A DNA stretch of 58,296 nt from Burkholderiales bacterium. Its GTDB lineage: Bacteria > Pseudomonadota > Gammaproteobacteria > Burkholderiales > Eutrophovitaceae. Shown here piece by piece: positions 34,563 through 42,083 of the stretch. The stretch covers positions 1 through 58,296 of the forward strand of contig JAURFP010000005.1 in assembly GCA_030834275.1 (NCBI GenBank), in the 5' to 3' direction. Position numbers and translations under genes: made by a program. Under the pieces are notes generated by a model. That model was not told where the DNA came from. It was given only the letters and a program-made list of their open reading frames with translations, and made no database searches. Position 1 is the stretch's first letter. Every line of letters starts with the position of its first letter.

Positions 34563-35051
34563 ATGAAAAAAATTAACATAGTTTTTAGTATTGCCGCATT
34601 AGCTGGGTTGCTTCTCGGCTCTACAGTTGTCAGTGCAGCCCCAAATGCAAAACTTTCCGGGACTGTAAAGAGTGACTATTCCTCTTTGGATTATGATGGC
34701 GGGAAAATTATGGTGGGTATGCTTGATGGAGTTGCTGAAGTGCATTCCAGCAGTACCGGAAAGTTACCGAATGGGTTGTATCGTCAGAGATGTGCGATTC
34801 GAATTCATAAGTCATCACAAGGTCTAGATGTGACGAGTAATTGCATAATGACAGATTCGGGTGGTGACACGATATCGCTAATTGCTCGTCGAGGCGCTGG
34901 AGAGGCTCAGGAAGGCGGCGGCGGAGATGGTAAGATGACTTTGGTCAGTGGAACAGGGAAGTTTGCCGGTATAACAGGGCAGTGCGTTTACAATGCTTCT
35001 TGGTTGCCTGATCAGTGGATATCAGTGGAATCTACGTGTGTAGTTGATTGA
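34563..35051 (+). CDS. exported hypothetical protein with an allene-oxide-cyclase-like ending
   Basis: 162-residue protein from the ATG at 34563, chosen for its AGGAG and for giving a clean signal peptide (MKKINIVFSIAALAGLLLG, cleavage after VSA); a frame from 34506 is rejected. Mature protein is small, glycine-rich and beta-rich, with an LVSGTGKFAGITGQCVY segment close to the barrel signature GxGKFxGxxGxGxY seen in allene-oxide-cyclase/dirigent-like barrels. Three cysteines in the mature part (CAIR, NCIM, QCVY, and STCVV gives four) could form disulfides. Not otherwise recognised. A perfect terminator follows. AT-rich upstream region (34440-34500) could hold a promoter. Confidence 0.7.
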   Translation: MKKINIVFSIAALAGLLLGSTVVSAAPNAKLSGTVKSDYSSLDYDGGKIMVGMLDGVAEVHSSSTGKLPNGLYRQRCAIRIHKSSQGLDVTSNCIMTDSGGDTISLIARRGAGEAQEGGGGDGKMTLVSGTGKFAGITGQCVYNASWLPDQWISVESTCVVD

Positions 35052-35059
35052 TCTGAATA

Positions 35060-35091
35060 TTAAGAGTCAGTTTGACTGACTCTTAATTTTT
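35060..35091 (+). terminator. intrinsic terminator after the exported beta-rich protein
   Basis: TTAAGAGTCAGT, loop TTG, ACTGACTCTTAA: a perfect 12-base stem (35060-35071, 35075-35086) and a U-tract at 35087-35091. The stem overlaps the stop codon of the small minus-strand ORF at 35083-35085. Confidence 0.9.
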
Positions 35092-35268
35092 CTCGGGATT
35101 TTTGGTAGTTACTCCGACGGCAGGCTTAGCTTTTACGTATTCTCCGTTCTGGTATACCCAACCGTTTCTTGTTAGTTCGTCGTAATCGTGCCAAGGGTTA
35201 TCGGACATCCGTTCTGCGATCAATTCCTCAGGTATCAGAACTTCGATTTTTCTGCGAGGGTAGCTAAT
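35083..35268 (-). CDS. small ORF (61 codons) downstream of the metallophosphoesterase, apparent ATT start
   Basis: Not listed by ordinary start-codon rules. In frame it is open from a TAG at about 35286 to TAA at 35083, and encodes a 61-residue basic/acidic peptide containing RRKIEVLIPEELIAERMSD, NPWHDYDELTRNGWVYQNGE and KAKPAVGV. Codon pattern looks protein-like, not random. There is no ATG/GTG/TTG early; an AAGGA at 35276-35280 is seven bases before an ATT at 35268, a start known in infC. Alternatives are TTG 35223 or ATG 35208. It follows the phosphoesterase stop by 21 bases, so it probably belongs to the operon with the sensor kinase. The product is not recognised. Confidence 0.5.
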   Translation of the reverse strand: MSYPRRKIEVLIPEELIAERMSDNPWHDYDELTRNGWVYQNGEYVKAKPAVGVTTKNPEKN

Positions 35269-35289
35269 GTCGTTATCCTTTGACTAATA

Positions 35290-36228
35290 TCAATTTGCGC
35301 TTATTGGTTCAATCTTGATCATTGGATTTCGATTAGGTTCGATATCTACAAAGAGTGCCCTCATGTCAGCTGCTCCTGGAACAACGATGCGCTGGATATG
35401 TTTAACCGGAGCTCCTTGGTAGACAAACGGATGATCCTGACGAAAGATATGAGTATCTCCATGAAAGACAAAAATGGGTTTATCGGTCGTTAACCCGAGC
35501 GGGAGAAGAGTGTCCTCTAAAATTTCGGTGAACCCGGTGCCTAACTTAGTCGGATTAGGCGTAAACCAGTCGGTAAATGGATCCGCATGAAAAATGATAA
35601 CTAAGGCGTCACGGCTCTCCGTTTTTAGCTTCTCGAACGACCTTGAGAGCCAATCCTGATTTGCTTTATTTCTGGCGAGGAAGCTCTGCGATGATTTTGT
35701 TCCCCTCGCTCCTAAATTATTATTACTACCCACAATATGGATCGTGACGAACAAGGTATTATCGACTGTCCATTGCTGGTTTTCGACGAATAGAGGGTGC
35801 TTGCCAAATTCGCTTTGGTTAACTAGGTCTATCTTTTTATTATTGTTGAAGTACTGGGTATCAAAAAATATTTTCCTGATCTTGTCGAGTCGCTCTAGTG
35901 GGTCAAAGCTACCATTACTCAGCCTCGAGCAATCTGTCCATTCATTATCGCCGGGAGTATAAATAAAAGGTTTATCAATCTTCAAAAAGAATTCTTTTTG
36001 CGTCTGAAATGTTTCATCTGAGCACGTTGACGACCCACTTTTGATGTCACCAACATGAACGGCAAACTCTGAGCTGGTGCTATTAATCAATCTGATTAGG
36101 CTGTTATATTTCTCCATTGTTTGTGAATCGGATCCATAGGGCATATCACCCATGATGGTGAATTGAACCGCAAGCGCTAAGTGTGCTTGCAATAGAAACA
36201 GGAAAGTGATGAATATTCTTATTGCCAT
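35290..36228 (-). CDS. exported calcineurin-like metallophosphoesterase
   Basis: 312-residue secreted phosphoesterase. Signal peptide MAIRIFITFLFLLQAHLALA. The metal-binding motifs are FTIMGDMPYG (D-x-P type), AVHVGDIKSG, YTPGDNEWTDC (GDNE), IIFHADPF (H) and FHGDTHIF (GDTH) in the right order. The ATG starts directly after the kinase stop codon (36229-36231), so the two are translationally coupled and in one operon. That suggests the two-component system regulates, or is modulated by, this phosphatase. Substrate unknown; phosphoesters or nucleotides are typical. The length is close to the family average. Confidence 0.85.
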   Translation of the reverse strand: MAIRIFITFLFLLQAHLALAVQFTIMGDMPYGSDSQTMEKYNSLIRLINSTSSEFAVHVGDIKSGSSTCSDETFQTQKEFFLKIDKPFIYTPGDNEWTDCSRLSNGSFDPLERLDKIRKIFFDTQYFNNNKKIDLVNQSEFGKHPLFVENQQWTVDNTLFVTIHIVGSNNNLGARGTKSSQSFLARNKANQDWLSRSFEKLKTESRDALVIIFHADPFTDWFTPNPTKLGTGFTEILEDTLLPLGLTTDKPIFVFHGDTHIFRQDHPFVYQGAPVKHIQRIVVPGAADMRALFVDIEPNRNPMIKIEPISAN

Positions 36229-38382
36229 TTAATGTTGTTCGCTTTGACTGCGAGGAAGAGAAATTTCAAAAGTTACTCCACCTCCATCCGATCTATTTCT
36301 AACCGATATATTACCTTTGTGGAATTCGCATATTAGTCGTGCCACATAAAGACCTAAGCCTAAATGGCTAGATCTGCCGACTGCATCTGATCGGTCAGAG
36401 ACAAGCGAGTCAAAGATCTGTTCTCGTTTCTCATCTGGGATTGTGGGCCCGCTGTTCATAATTTGCAGGATGACATTATTTGCTATCACGTTCAGAGAGA
36501 TCACTATTGAAGTCTGGCGGATTCCAAAGTCATTCGCATTATCGATAATCTTGTCAAGCATTTGACGCAGTGAATCCGCGGACCCATCCACCATAATTTG
36601 CTTTTCGGTAACGATAACCTCGAATTCACGTTGGCGATATATTTCCCGATAATCTTCAATGCTCAGAATAATTAACTGGCTCAAATCAATTGGCTCTAGA
36701 CGCTCGTTCTGGAAGGAAGCCTCAAGGTCGGATGCTTCACTCATGTTCGTTATTATTCGATTCAGTCGCTCAATACCAGCTTCAGCGCGGTTAATGTATG
36801 GTCCTGCTTCTTCGAAGTTATCAGATCTTTTAATTAGATCTATTGACGATTGAAGCCCAGCCAGAGGGGTTCTCAATTCATGCGAGAGTCTCCTAGCAGA
36901 ATTTTCCAGATAGTTAGTATAGTTTTTAAGCCGACCGCTAATTTCAGCAAGATTTTGCGAGACCTCGCCGATTTCATCTTTAGTTTTATCCGGAGTAATT
37001 GTTTTAACGACTCGCCCATTCCCATCGATCGAATCGTTCGTTATTTTGGCAAGTAATTTGAGTCGCTTTGTGATTTTCCCAAGAAATAAAAAGTGGATTG
37101 GGAGATACAAGAAGATGAAAAGTATCGTACCCAAGGTAAGACCTTTTATAAACTGGTAACGAACAGCAAAAACTTCATCTGTTGATTCTTGTATCAGGAC
37201 AGCGCCCTTTATTTGACCATCAATGAATATAGGCTCAACCGCCGTTACAAACCTAGTTATGCCATCCGTTTTCTTAGTGCTTAAACTGCTTTTCCCCTCT
37301 GCGAGAGCGTCGGCTACTTGGATGTTTTCCAGTTTTCCTGATCGAATTATCCAAGGTTCAAATTCATGTAGTATCTGCTCCGGCCAAAATCCCAGAAATG
37401 ATGCAACTTTTCGAGATACGCTGTTATCTGATGGGGGTATTGTTCTCGAAGAGTTGGTTTCTTCAGTATTATTTTCGCTCCCATAGTTATCATTTTGTTG
37501 CTGAACGACGCTGTCACGATTTACTACGATTAGTCTTGAATTGGCAGTTCTAAAGCTATCGACAATTGCCTCAATATTTGGCGAATTGATTTGCACTGGC
37601 TTGAGTGCGTTCTTGTCAAGATGGTTCTGGCAGGACTGCAATCGATTGGGCTCACCAGGCTTAAAAACAACTAAACACATTGCTGATCCAATTAGGTGTC
37701 TCCCTATTGCCAACTCGAGCTCATACGCTTGAGAAAGGGGTTCACCGATGTTATTTACTAAGTTTAGCTGCCGAACTTCACCACGTATTTCGCGGTAGAG
37801 GGCTTGTTCCCACTGTTGATCCTCATTACGAACTTTTATGGTCACCTGACCATTTTTCTGAGGTCTGATCAAATATTGTTTAAATGTGCCATATTGGTTG
37901 ATAGTCGATAAATAAACTTGTTCTACGTTCGCTCCTTGAGATCCATCGGAAAACTGGCGGTTACTCGCTGATCTAACCTGAACTCCTATATAAATTCTGT
38001 TCTCATAACGTCCAATTCGATAAGCGCCAGAGAAAGTTTTGCTCTCAGGCCATGAGGGTTCTGATGTTAGTGCCTCCTCCTGCAGCTTGAATTCGCGCCA
38101 CTCTGACAAATCTCCATCAATCGTCGGGGGCATATTCCTAATAATGGGAACTTTAGTTAGATCTGAGGTTTGTATAAAAACAGGTTGTGGCTCATTCTTA
38201 TCCTCAAAAATCGTTGAACTTAAACTGCTAAGAGTTTCTGCTATCGACTTGGTGCGCTGCTCCAGGTTTTGTAATTGGTTATCGAAGAGATAGCCTGTAG
38301 TCGTGTCAACGATAAGCCATCCTGCGACAGGGATGAATAATATAAGTATAGAAAGCAGGTTAAATCTAGCGCGTAGCGTCAT
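36229..38382 (-). CDS. sensor histidine kinase resembling PdsS of the dedicated sortase system
   Basis: 717-residue membrane kinase. First membrane segment about 10-26, then a large periplasmic region (27-410) with PPTIDGDLSEWREF (about 85-99), a CBM9/DOMON-like beta sandwich signature that matches my memory of the PdsS-type kinase. Second membrane segment about 412-434, HAMP, HisKA with H501 in RRLSHELRTPLAG, N box DKIIDNANDFG, and G box LGLGLYVARL. The partner regulator, 9 bases upstream, matches PdsR well. No sortase or LPxTG-like target is in the window. The family call rests on recall of a signature without a search, so confidence in the PdsS label is moderate. The kinase call is certain. 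Confidence 0.85.
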   Translation of the reverse strand: MTLRARFNLLSILILFIPVAGWLIVDTTTGYLFDNQLQNLEQRTKSIAETLSSLSSTIFEDKNEPQPVFIQTSDLTKVPIIRNMPPTIDGDLSEWREFKLQEEALTSEPSWPESKTFSGAYRIGRYENRIYIGVQVRSASNRQFSDGSQGANVEQVYLSTINQYGTFKQYLIRPQKNGQVTIKVRNEDQQWEQALYREIRGEVRQLNLVNNIGEPLSQAYELELAIGRHLIGSAMCLVVFKPGEPNRLQSCQNHLDKNALKPVQINSPNIEAIVDSFRTANSRLIVVNRDSVVQQQNDNYGSENNTEETNSSRTIPPSDNSVSRKVASFLGFWPEQILHEFEPWIIRSGKLENIQVADALAEGKSSLSTKKTDGITRFVTAVEPIFIDGQIKGAVLIQESTDEVFAVRYQFIKGLTLGTILFIFLYLPIHFLFLGKITKRLKLLAKITNDSIDGNGRVVKTITPDKTKDEIGEVSQNLAEISGRLKNYTNYLENSARRLSHELRTPLAGLQSSIDLIKRSDNFEEAGPYINRAEAGIERLNRIITNMSEASDLEASFQNERLEPIDLSQLIILSIEDYREIYRQREFEVIVTEKQIMVDGSADSLRQMLDKIIDNANDFGIRQTSIVISLNVIANNVILQIMNSGPTIPDEKREQIFDSLVSDRSDAVGRSSHLGLGLYVARLICEFHKGNISVRNRSDGGGVTFEISLPRSQSEQH

Positions 38383-38391
38383 GTTTTCGAC

Positions 38392-39087
38392 TTAGTCTTT
38401 TTTCCAGCTATAGCCTCGACCGTGTTCCGTTTGGATAGCCTTGAAATTTGGATCTATCTTTTCGAACTTTTGACGCAATCTTTTGATGTTAGATGTAACC
38501 GTATTTTTGCTTACTACCGAATCTCTAATGGTGAGCTGATCGTGGGTGCGAAGCATACCCGCGTGTCGTGCCAGTTTTGCCAATATGTCGTACTCACCAA
38601 CTGTGATATCAACTTGGATATTTTTCCAGGAGGCTCTCATATCATCTGGAAAAAGTGTTAGCGATCCGACCTTTTTTGATTCCCGCGGATTTGAATCGGG
38701 TAGTTTGGAAAAATCCACTCTTCGAAGGAGGGCTTTGATAACGGCAACTGTAACGTCCATCGATTGGTCTTTTGAGCAGTAATCGTCCGCACCTAGATTT
38801 AGTCCTTGAATGCGATCCATTTGCTCCGATCTTGATGTTAGAAAGATGATGGGTAAGGTTTTTGTTTCAGGAATCATTCGTAGTTCCCGGCAGAGAAGAA
38901 AACCTCCATCTTCCTCTGCCCCCAGCCCTACATCGATCAGTGCGAGATCCGGATGACAACTCACTATCCCAATCGAAGCATCTTCACGTGAGCTGAAACT
39001 CGTTACCTCCCATTTCTCTCTCGATAACAAGTCCGCATAGTTACTGGCAAGCGTCGGATCATCCTCAACGATAGCGATATGTGTCAT
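38392..39087 (-). CDS. OmpR-type response regulator resembling PdsR of the dedicated sortase system
   Basis: 231 residues. Receiver: acidic D9/D10, phospho-acceptor D52 in LALIDVGLG, T84 in IIFLTSR, K106 in YCSKDQ. The stretch IDVGLGAEEDGGFLLCREL is close to the pattern I recall for PdsR. The winged-helix DNA-binding domain runs from about 135, with VDITVGEYDILAKLARH and SVVSKNTVTSNIKRLRQKFEK. The start is the ATG at 39087. It precedes the kinase by 9 bases, so both are cotranscribed. It likely binds the tandem 11-bp repeat at 39199-39220 in the divergent region. Target genes are presumably the small divergent genes and its own operon. Confidence 0.87.
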   Translation of the reverse strand: MTHIAIVEDDPTLASNYADLLSREKWEVTSFSSREDASIGIVSCHPDLALIDVGLGAEEDGGFLLCRELRMIPETKTLPIIFLTSRSEQMDRIQGLNLGADDYCSKDQSMDVTVAVIKALLRRVDFSKLPDSNPRESKKVGSLTLFPDDMRASWKNIQVDITVGEYDILAKLARHAGMLRTHDQLTIRDSVVSKNTVTSNIKRLRQKFEKIDPNFKAIQTEHGRGYSWKKD

Positions 39088-39198
39088 TTTTGACCGTTTC
39101 TCCCTGAAAGCCTCGAATTATGTGAGTTGTTTTCTAGGCATTGCATTTGTGATGGCGACTATAACGGTTCACTTCGCCAAAAGCACCACGGCACCGCT

Positions 39199-39220
39199 AA
39201 TGCCACAAAAATGCCATAAA
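39199..39220. promoter_or_regulatory. tandem 11-bp direct repeat, candidate OmpR-type regulator site
   Basis: AATGCCACAAA (39199-39209) and AATGCCATAAA (39210-39220) differ at one base, in direct tandem with an 11-base step, one helical turn. This is the usual half-site spacing of OmpR-family regulators. A weaker third copy (TCCACCGC) follows. It is in the gap between the PdsR-like gene and the divergent small gene at 39322, about 100 bases from that ATG. Confidence 0.5.
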
Positions 39221-39321
39221 TCCACCGCATTTTCCATTTTTTTTGCATGAATGAATAGCAAAATTATTTGAGGCTAGGCAAATGATTAATTTTTAAACAT
39301 CAATATTGAAAGGAGATTGTT

Positions 39322-39492
39322 ATGAGTTTAACGAGGGCGATTGCGGTTGGTCGAGATCAGGTGGAAGGTTCTACTGTCACCTCAGATGCGCTTAAGGGAT
39401 TTTTATTGGTGTTTTGTAGTGGTGTGTTGGTTTCGTTTGTTCTCTCCATAATCGTTCTTGGACTTGCGTCCCTCTCGAGAATCGGTTCGTGA
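39322..39492 (+). CDS. small single-pass membrane protein (56 residues)
   Basis: Short ORF below usual length cut-offs. ATG 39322 follows AAAGGAG at 39309-39315 by six bases, a strong ribosome site. The peptide starts MSLTRAIAVGRDQVEG, has a soluble N-terminal half and a long hydrophobic segment about 26-50 (KGFLLVFCSGVLVSF through IIVLGLASL). The end SRIGS is short and positive. Not recognised. It is divergent from the PdsR-like gene and may be its regulatory target; the gene at 39550 follows by 57 bases. Real coding is supported by the Shine-Dalgarno and the clean membrane segment, but not proved. Confidence 0.62.
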   Translation: MSLTRAIAVGRDQVEGSTVTSDALKGFLLVFCSGVLVSFVLSIIVLGLASLSRIGS

Positions 39493-39516
39493 GGCATTAG
39501 TCTTCATTTTTCTTAT

Positions 39517-39528
39517 TTCCCTAGGGAA
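39517..39528. promoter_or_regulatory. 12-base perfect palindrome between the two small genes
   Basis: TTCCCTAGGGAA is perfectly palindromic and lies 24 bases after the stop of the small membrane gene and 22 before the TTG of the next. Position and symmetry fit an operator or weak hairpin. No role assigned. Confidence 0.3.
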
Positions 39529-39549
39529 CTTATAACTTGGAGGTTTTTC

Positions 39550-39828
39550 TTGGATAAACTTATTTGTTTTTTCCTAAACATTGGAGATATCCTCGATCTT
39601 AGCTTTAGCAGTGGACGGTCCAAGCGCTACGAGGTCATTGAGACACAAATACTTTCTGATACCGAAACTGCGCCATCTGTTTGTGAGAGCGGGGATCAGG
39701 TAACACTGGTTACACAGTTTCCTTTTGATATCCCAAGTGGCGGTCGTCATACTTTATATATGGTTGTCGCCCGCCGTGTGCCTGACTCTACGTCGATTCT
39801 AAAAAAATCAAAGGTATTGAGTGAGTAA
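39550..39828 (+). CDS. small hypothetical protein (92 residues)
   Basis: 92-residue product from a TTG at 39550, which has GGAGG at 39539-39543 six bases before it, so the start is well supported. No clear membrane segment or signal peptide beyond a weakly hydrophobic N-terminus (MDKLICFFLNIGDIL). The body is mixed, with TLVTQFPFDIPSGG and RHTLYMVVARRVPDS, and looks beta-rich. Not recognised. It follows the small membrane gene by 57 bases and so is probably in the same transcript downstream of the candidate regulator site. No further role supported. Confidence 0.6.
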   Translation: MDKLICFFLNIGDILDLSFSSGRSKRYEVIETQILSDTETAPSVCESGDQVTLVTQFPFDIPSGGRHTLYMVVARRVPDSTSILKKSKVLSE

Positions 39829-39875
39829 ATAAAAGCAAATGGGAGAGGGTTAAGATCCACTAAGATTCAAAGTGA

Positions 39876-40454
39876 TTACGCTTCGATATTTCGAAATGTT
39901 AGATTTACTCTTGGCTTCGAGATTTTTTTTGATTTGGGAAGACAATGCTTCCAAAATTGCTGAATTTCTCCCTTCATTAGAAGGGCACTACCGTTCTCTA
40001 GATTTATATCTACGACCTCTTGACTCACCTTGTGCTTGAATGAGAATTTTCGTTCTGCACCTAGCGATACCGACGCGATCGTTCCGTTTAGCTTTAACTC
40101 TTTTTCATTATCTGCATGCCATCCCATGCCCTCGTTTCCATCTCGGTAAAGATTTAAAAGACAAGAGTTGAAGGTTTCATCGCAATTAGACTCGACAACT
40201 TCTTTTATGTATCTAAGCGAATTTGTCCAGGGCTTAGCAACCCTGCCAATTTTCGAGTATTTATATTCATATGGCTCGTCCCCAAACCAGGCAACTCGAC
40301 GTTGGGTAATGAACGTTTTCCCGAAAAGGCGTATCACATCTTGCTCCCAAGAGATACTTTTTTGGAGTTCAGTTAGATATTGATTGGCGGTATCGATAGA
40401 CAGAACGCCAGGATGGTAAATGGCGACGCCATTTTTGTTAATTATTTGTATCAA
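39876..40454 (-). CDS. alkB: AlkB-like alpha-ketoglutarate-dependent dioxygenase
   Basis: 192-residue nucleic-acid dealkylation repair enzyme of the AlkB family, closest by eye to ALKBH2/3-type members. Iron ligands H113 and D115 are in GMGWHADNEKEL, H170 in FWKHCLPK, and R182 and R188 in KPRVNLTFR bind 2-oxoglutarate and substrate. NLYRDGNEGMGW is the recognition segment. It removes 1-methyladenine and 3-methylcytosine in DNA, releasing formaldehyde. The start is ATG 40454. It has no ada neighbour. It lies 25 bases downstream of the LprI-like gene on the same strand. Confidence 0.92.
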   Translation of the reverse strand: MIQIINKNGVAIYHPGVLSIDTANQYLTELQKSISWEQDVIRLFGKTFITQRRVAWFGDEPYEYKYSKIGRVAKPWTNSLRYIKEVVESNCDETFNSCLLNLYRDGNEGMGWHADNEKELKLNGTIASVSLGAERKFSFKHKVSQEVVDINLENGSALLMKGEIQQFWKHCLPKSKKISKPRVNLTFRNIEA

Positions 40455-40479
40455 TTAATAAGGCCTATTCGTTTTATCA

Positions 40480-41259
40480 TTAATGTGCTGTATTTAGCTC
40501 GTAAAAAATCCTTGCCCGCTCAAAGTATCTAGATACAAAGCAATTTGCTCTGCTTTCATCAATATCAAGATCATCAACAGAAAGCATCGAAGAACAGTGA
40601 TCGCTAATTGCTTCTCGCCATTCTTGGTCCGATTTTTTGAATTGTTTTTGCGCGGTCGCACGCTTAGTATCCGTTACTAAGTATGATGTTTCCCAAAAGA
40701 TTTCTCTCTCAGTTTCGCCGACTAAGTCCCAGATTTCAGCTTTTTTATAAAGACATTTGGTAATGCCTTTATCGGTAAGAAAACCTTGTTTGATACAGAC
40801 TTTGTAATATTCATCGAGCCCCTCGATGCATTTGTCTGGTGGGTTATCCGCCAGACAGTACAAAACGTAATACGAGAAATCTAAGTACATCGATTGATCT
40901 TCGAGGTGGTTTGAAAAAAAACCAGGGTTATTCGCCCAATGAGCTCGTTCATCGAGCCATGATAATAGATTTTCCTTCAATCTCAGCATGTATCGAACCC
41001 AGCGAGTTTTTTTGTTATCGGTTTTAGATTGAAGAACGTCATTTACGGCGAGATCAATGTATTTCAGGTGATTGTTTAGCTTCCAGTCTAAAAATGAAAG
41101 TTCCTCATCCTCGCAAATCATTCGTTCGACAAGAGGAAGATCTTGGCTGCAGTTATTTGGTGATTCACTGCTTCTGAGACCTTTATCGGGTCGATTGTCT
41201 GCATACGCGCCGGAGGCTAGAGCGATAAGAATAACCAGGGCATATCTAACTAATTTCAT
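40480..41259 (-). CDS. exported protein with LprI (DUF1311)-like repeat
   Basis: 259-residue secreted protein from the ATG at 41259; a longer frame to 41304 would delay the signal peptide. Signal peptide MKLVRYALVILIALASGAYA. The CSQDLPLVERMICEDEELSFLDWKLN segment matches the lysozyme-inhibitor LprI pattern (C, nine residues, IC, then LxxLDxxL; key parts only), and a second related region near the C-terminus has CLYKKAEIWD and W-E-x-x-I-S-D-HCS. Usual LprI proteins are about half this size, so this looks like two divergent domains. Lysozyme inhibition is the known activity of some relatives but is not established here. Confidence 0.65.
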   Translation of the reverse strand: MKLVRYALVILIALASGAYADNRPDKGLRSSESPNNCSQDLPLVERMICEDEELSFLDWKLNNHLKYIDLAVNDVLQSKTDNKKTRWVRYMLRLKENLLSWLDERAHWANNPGFFSNHLEDQSMYLDFSYYVLYCLADNPPDKCIEGLDEYYKVCIKQGFLTDKGITKCLYKKAEIWDLVGETEREIFWETSYLVTDTKRATAQKQFKKSDQEWREAISDHCSSMLSVDDLDIDESRANCFVSRYFERARIFYELNTAH

Positions 41260-41379
41260 TTTGGTCAGTGTAAACCAAAGGTCTTGATTGAGGGTTGCTG
41301 CCATTAATGGGCGCTAATCGAGTCCTTGGTTTGGGATAAACTCTACGTAAGTGGTTCTTAGAAGTAGGAGTAAAGTGGG

Positions 41380-42078
41380 ATGATTGATCTATATTATTGG
41401 CCAACGCCAAACGGTCACAAGATAACAATATTTCTGGAAGAGACTTCGCTCGATTATCAAATTAAGCCCGTGAATATTGGGCGTGGTGAGCAGTTCGAAG
41501 AGTCGTTTCTAAAAATTGCCCCTAATAATCGAATGCCTGCGATCGTTGACCAAAACCCCTCGAGTGGAGGTAGTGCGATATCGGTGTTTGAGTCTGGCGC
41601 AATACTACTTTACCTTGCTGAAAAGGTGCAGAGCTTTATACCCAGTGATCTTCGCAAGCGAGTACAAACCTTAGAGTGGCTTTTTTGGCAAATGGGGGGC
41701 TTGGGGCCCATGCTTGGGCAAAATCATCACTTTGTTTCTTACGCTCCTGAAAAACTACCCTATGCGATCAGTCGTTATGTGAATGAAACTGCGAGACTGT
41801 ATGCCGTGTTGGATAAGCAGCTTCAGGGTAGGGAGTTTATCGTGGGCGAATACTCGATCGCTGATATGGCATGCTACCCATGGATTGTTTTGTACGAGCG
41901 TCAGCAGCAAGACCTTAATAACTTCCCGAATCTGAAGCGATGGTTTCACCGGATCAGAGAGCGTGACGCCGTGGTTCGAGCTTACGAGAAAGGAAAGGCC
42001 ATTAATACTAAACCGACTGTAGACGAGGAATCGAAGAAATTTTTGTTTGGTCAGGATGCAAAAACAGTGAAGGGGTAA
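41380..42078 (+). CDS. glutathione S-transferase, YfcG/YghU (nu-class) type
   Basis: 232-residue cytosolic GST. N-terminal thioredoxin domain: IDLYYWPTPNGHKITIFLEE (N11 in TPNG is the catalytic type residue), cis-Pro in NRMPAIVD, and the SNAIL-like FESGAILLYLAEK. C-terminal helical domain has GGLGPMLGQNHHFV and YSIADMACYPWIVLY. This is the disulfide-reductase-like nu-class pattern. ATG at 41380. Five bases separate it from the next GST gene, so they form an operon. Substrates likely include glutathionyl disulfides or hydroperoxides. Confidence 0.9.
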   Translation: MIDLYYWPTPNGHKITIFLEETSLDYQIKPVNIGRGEQFEESFLKIAPNNRMPAIVDQNPSSGGSAISVFESGAILLYLAEKVQSFIPSDLRKRVQTLEWLFWQMGGLGPMLGQNHHFVSYAPEKLPYAISRYVNETARLYAVLDKQLQGREFIVGEYSIADMACYPWIVLYERQQQDLNNFPNLKRWFHRIRERDAVVRAYEKGKAINTKPTVDEESKKFLFGQDAKTVKG

Positions 42079-42083
42079 CGCCG

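Noticed and set aside
36229-39087. A sortase and sortase target beside the PdsS/PdsR-like pair
   Set aside because: Reading all frames of the neighbouring 20 kb gives no catalytic TLxTC motif or LPxTG-like anchor gene; only the two-component pair is present.
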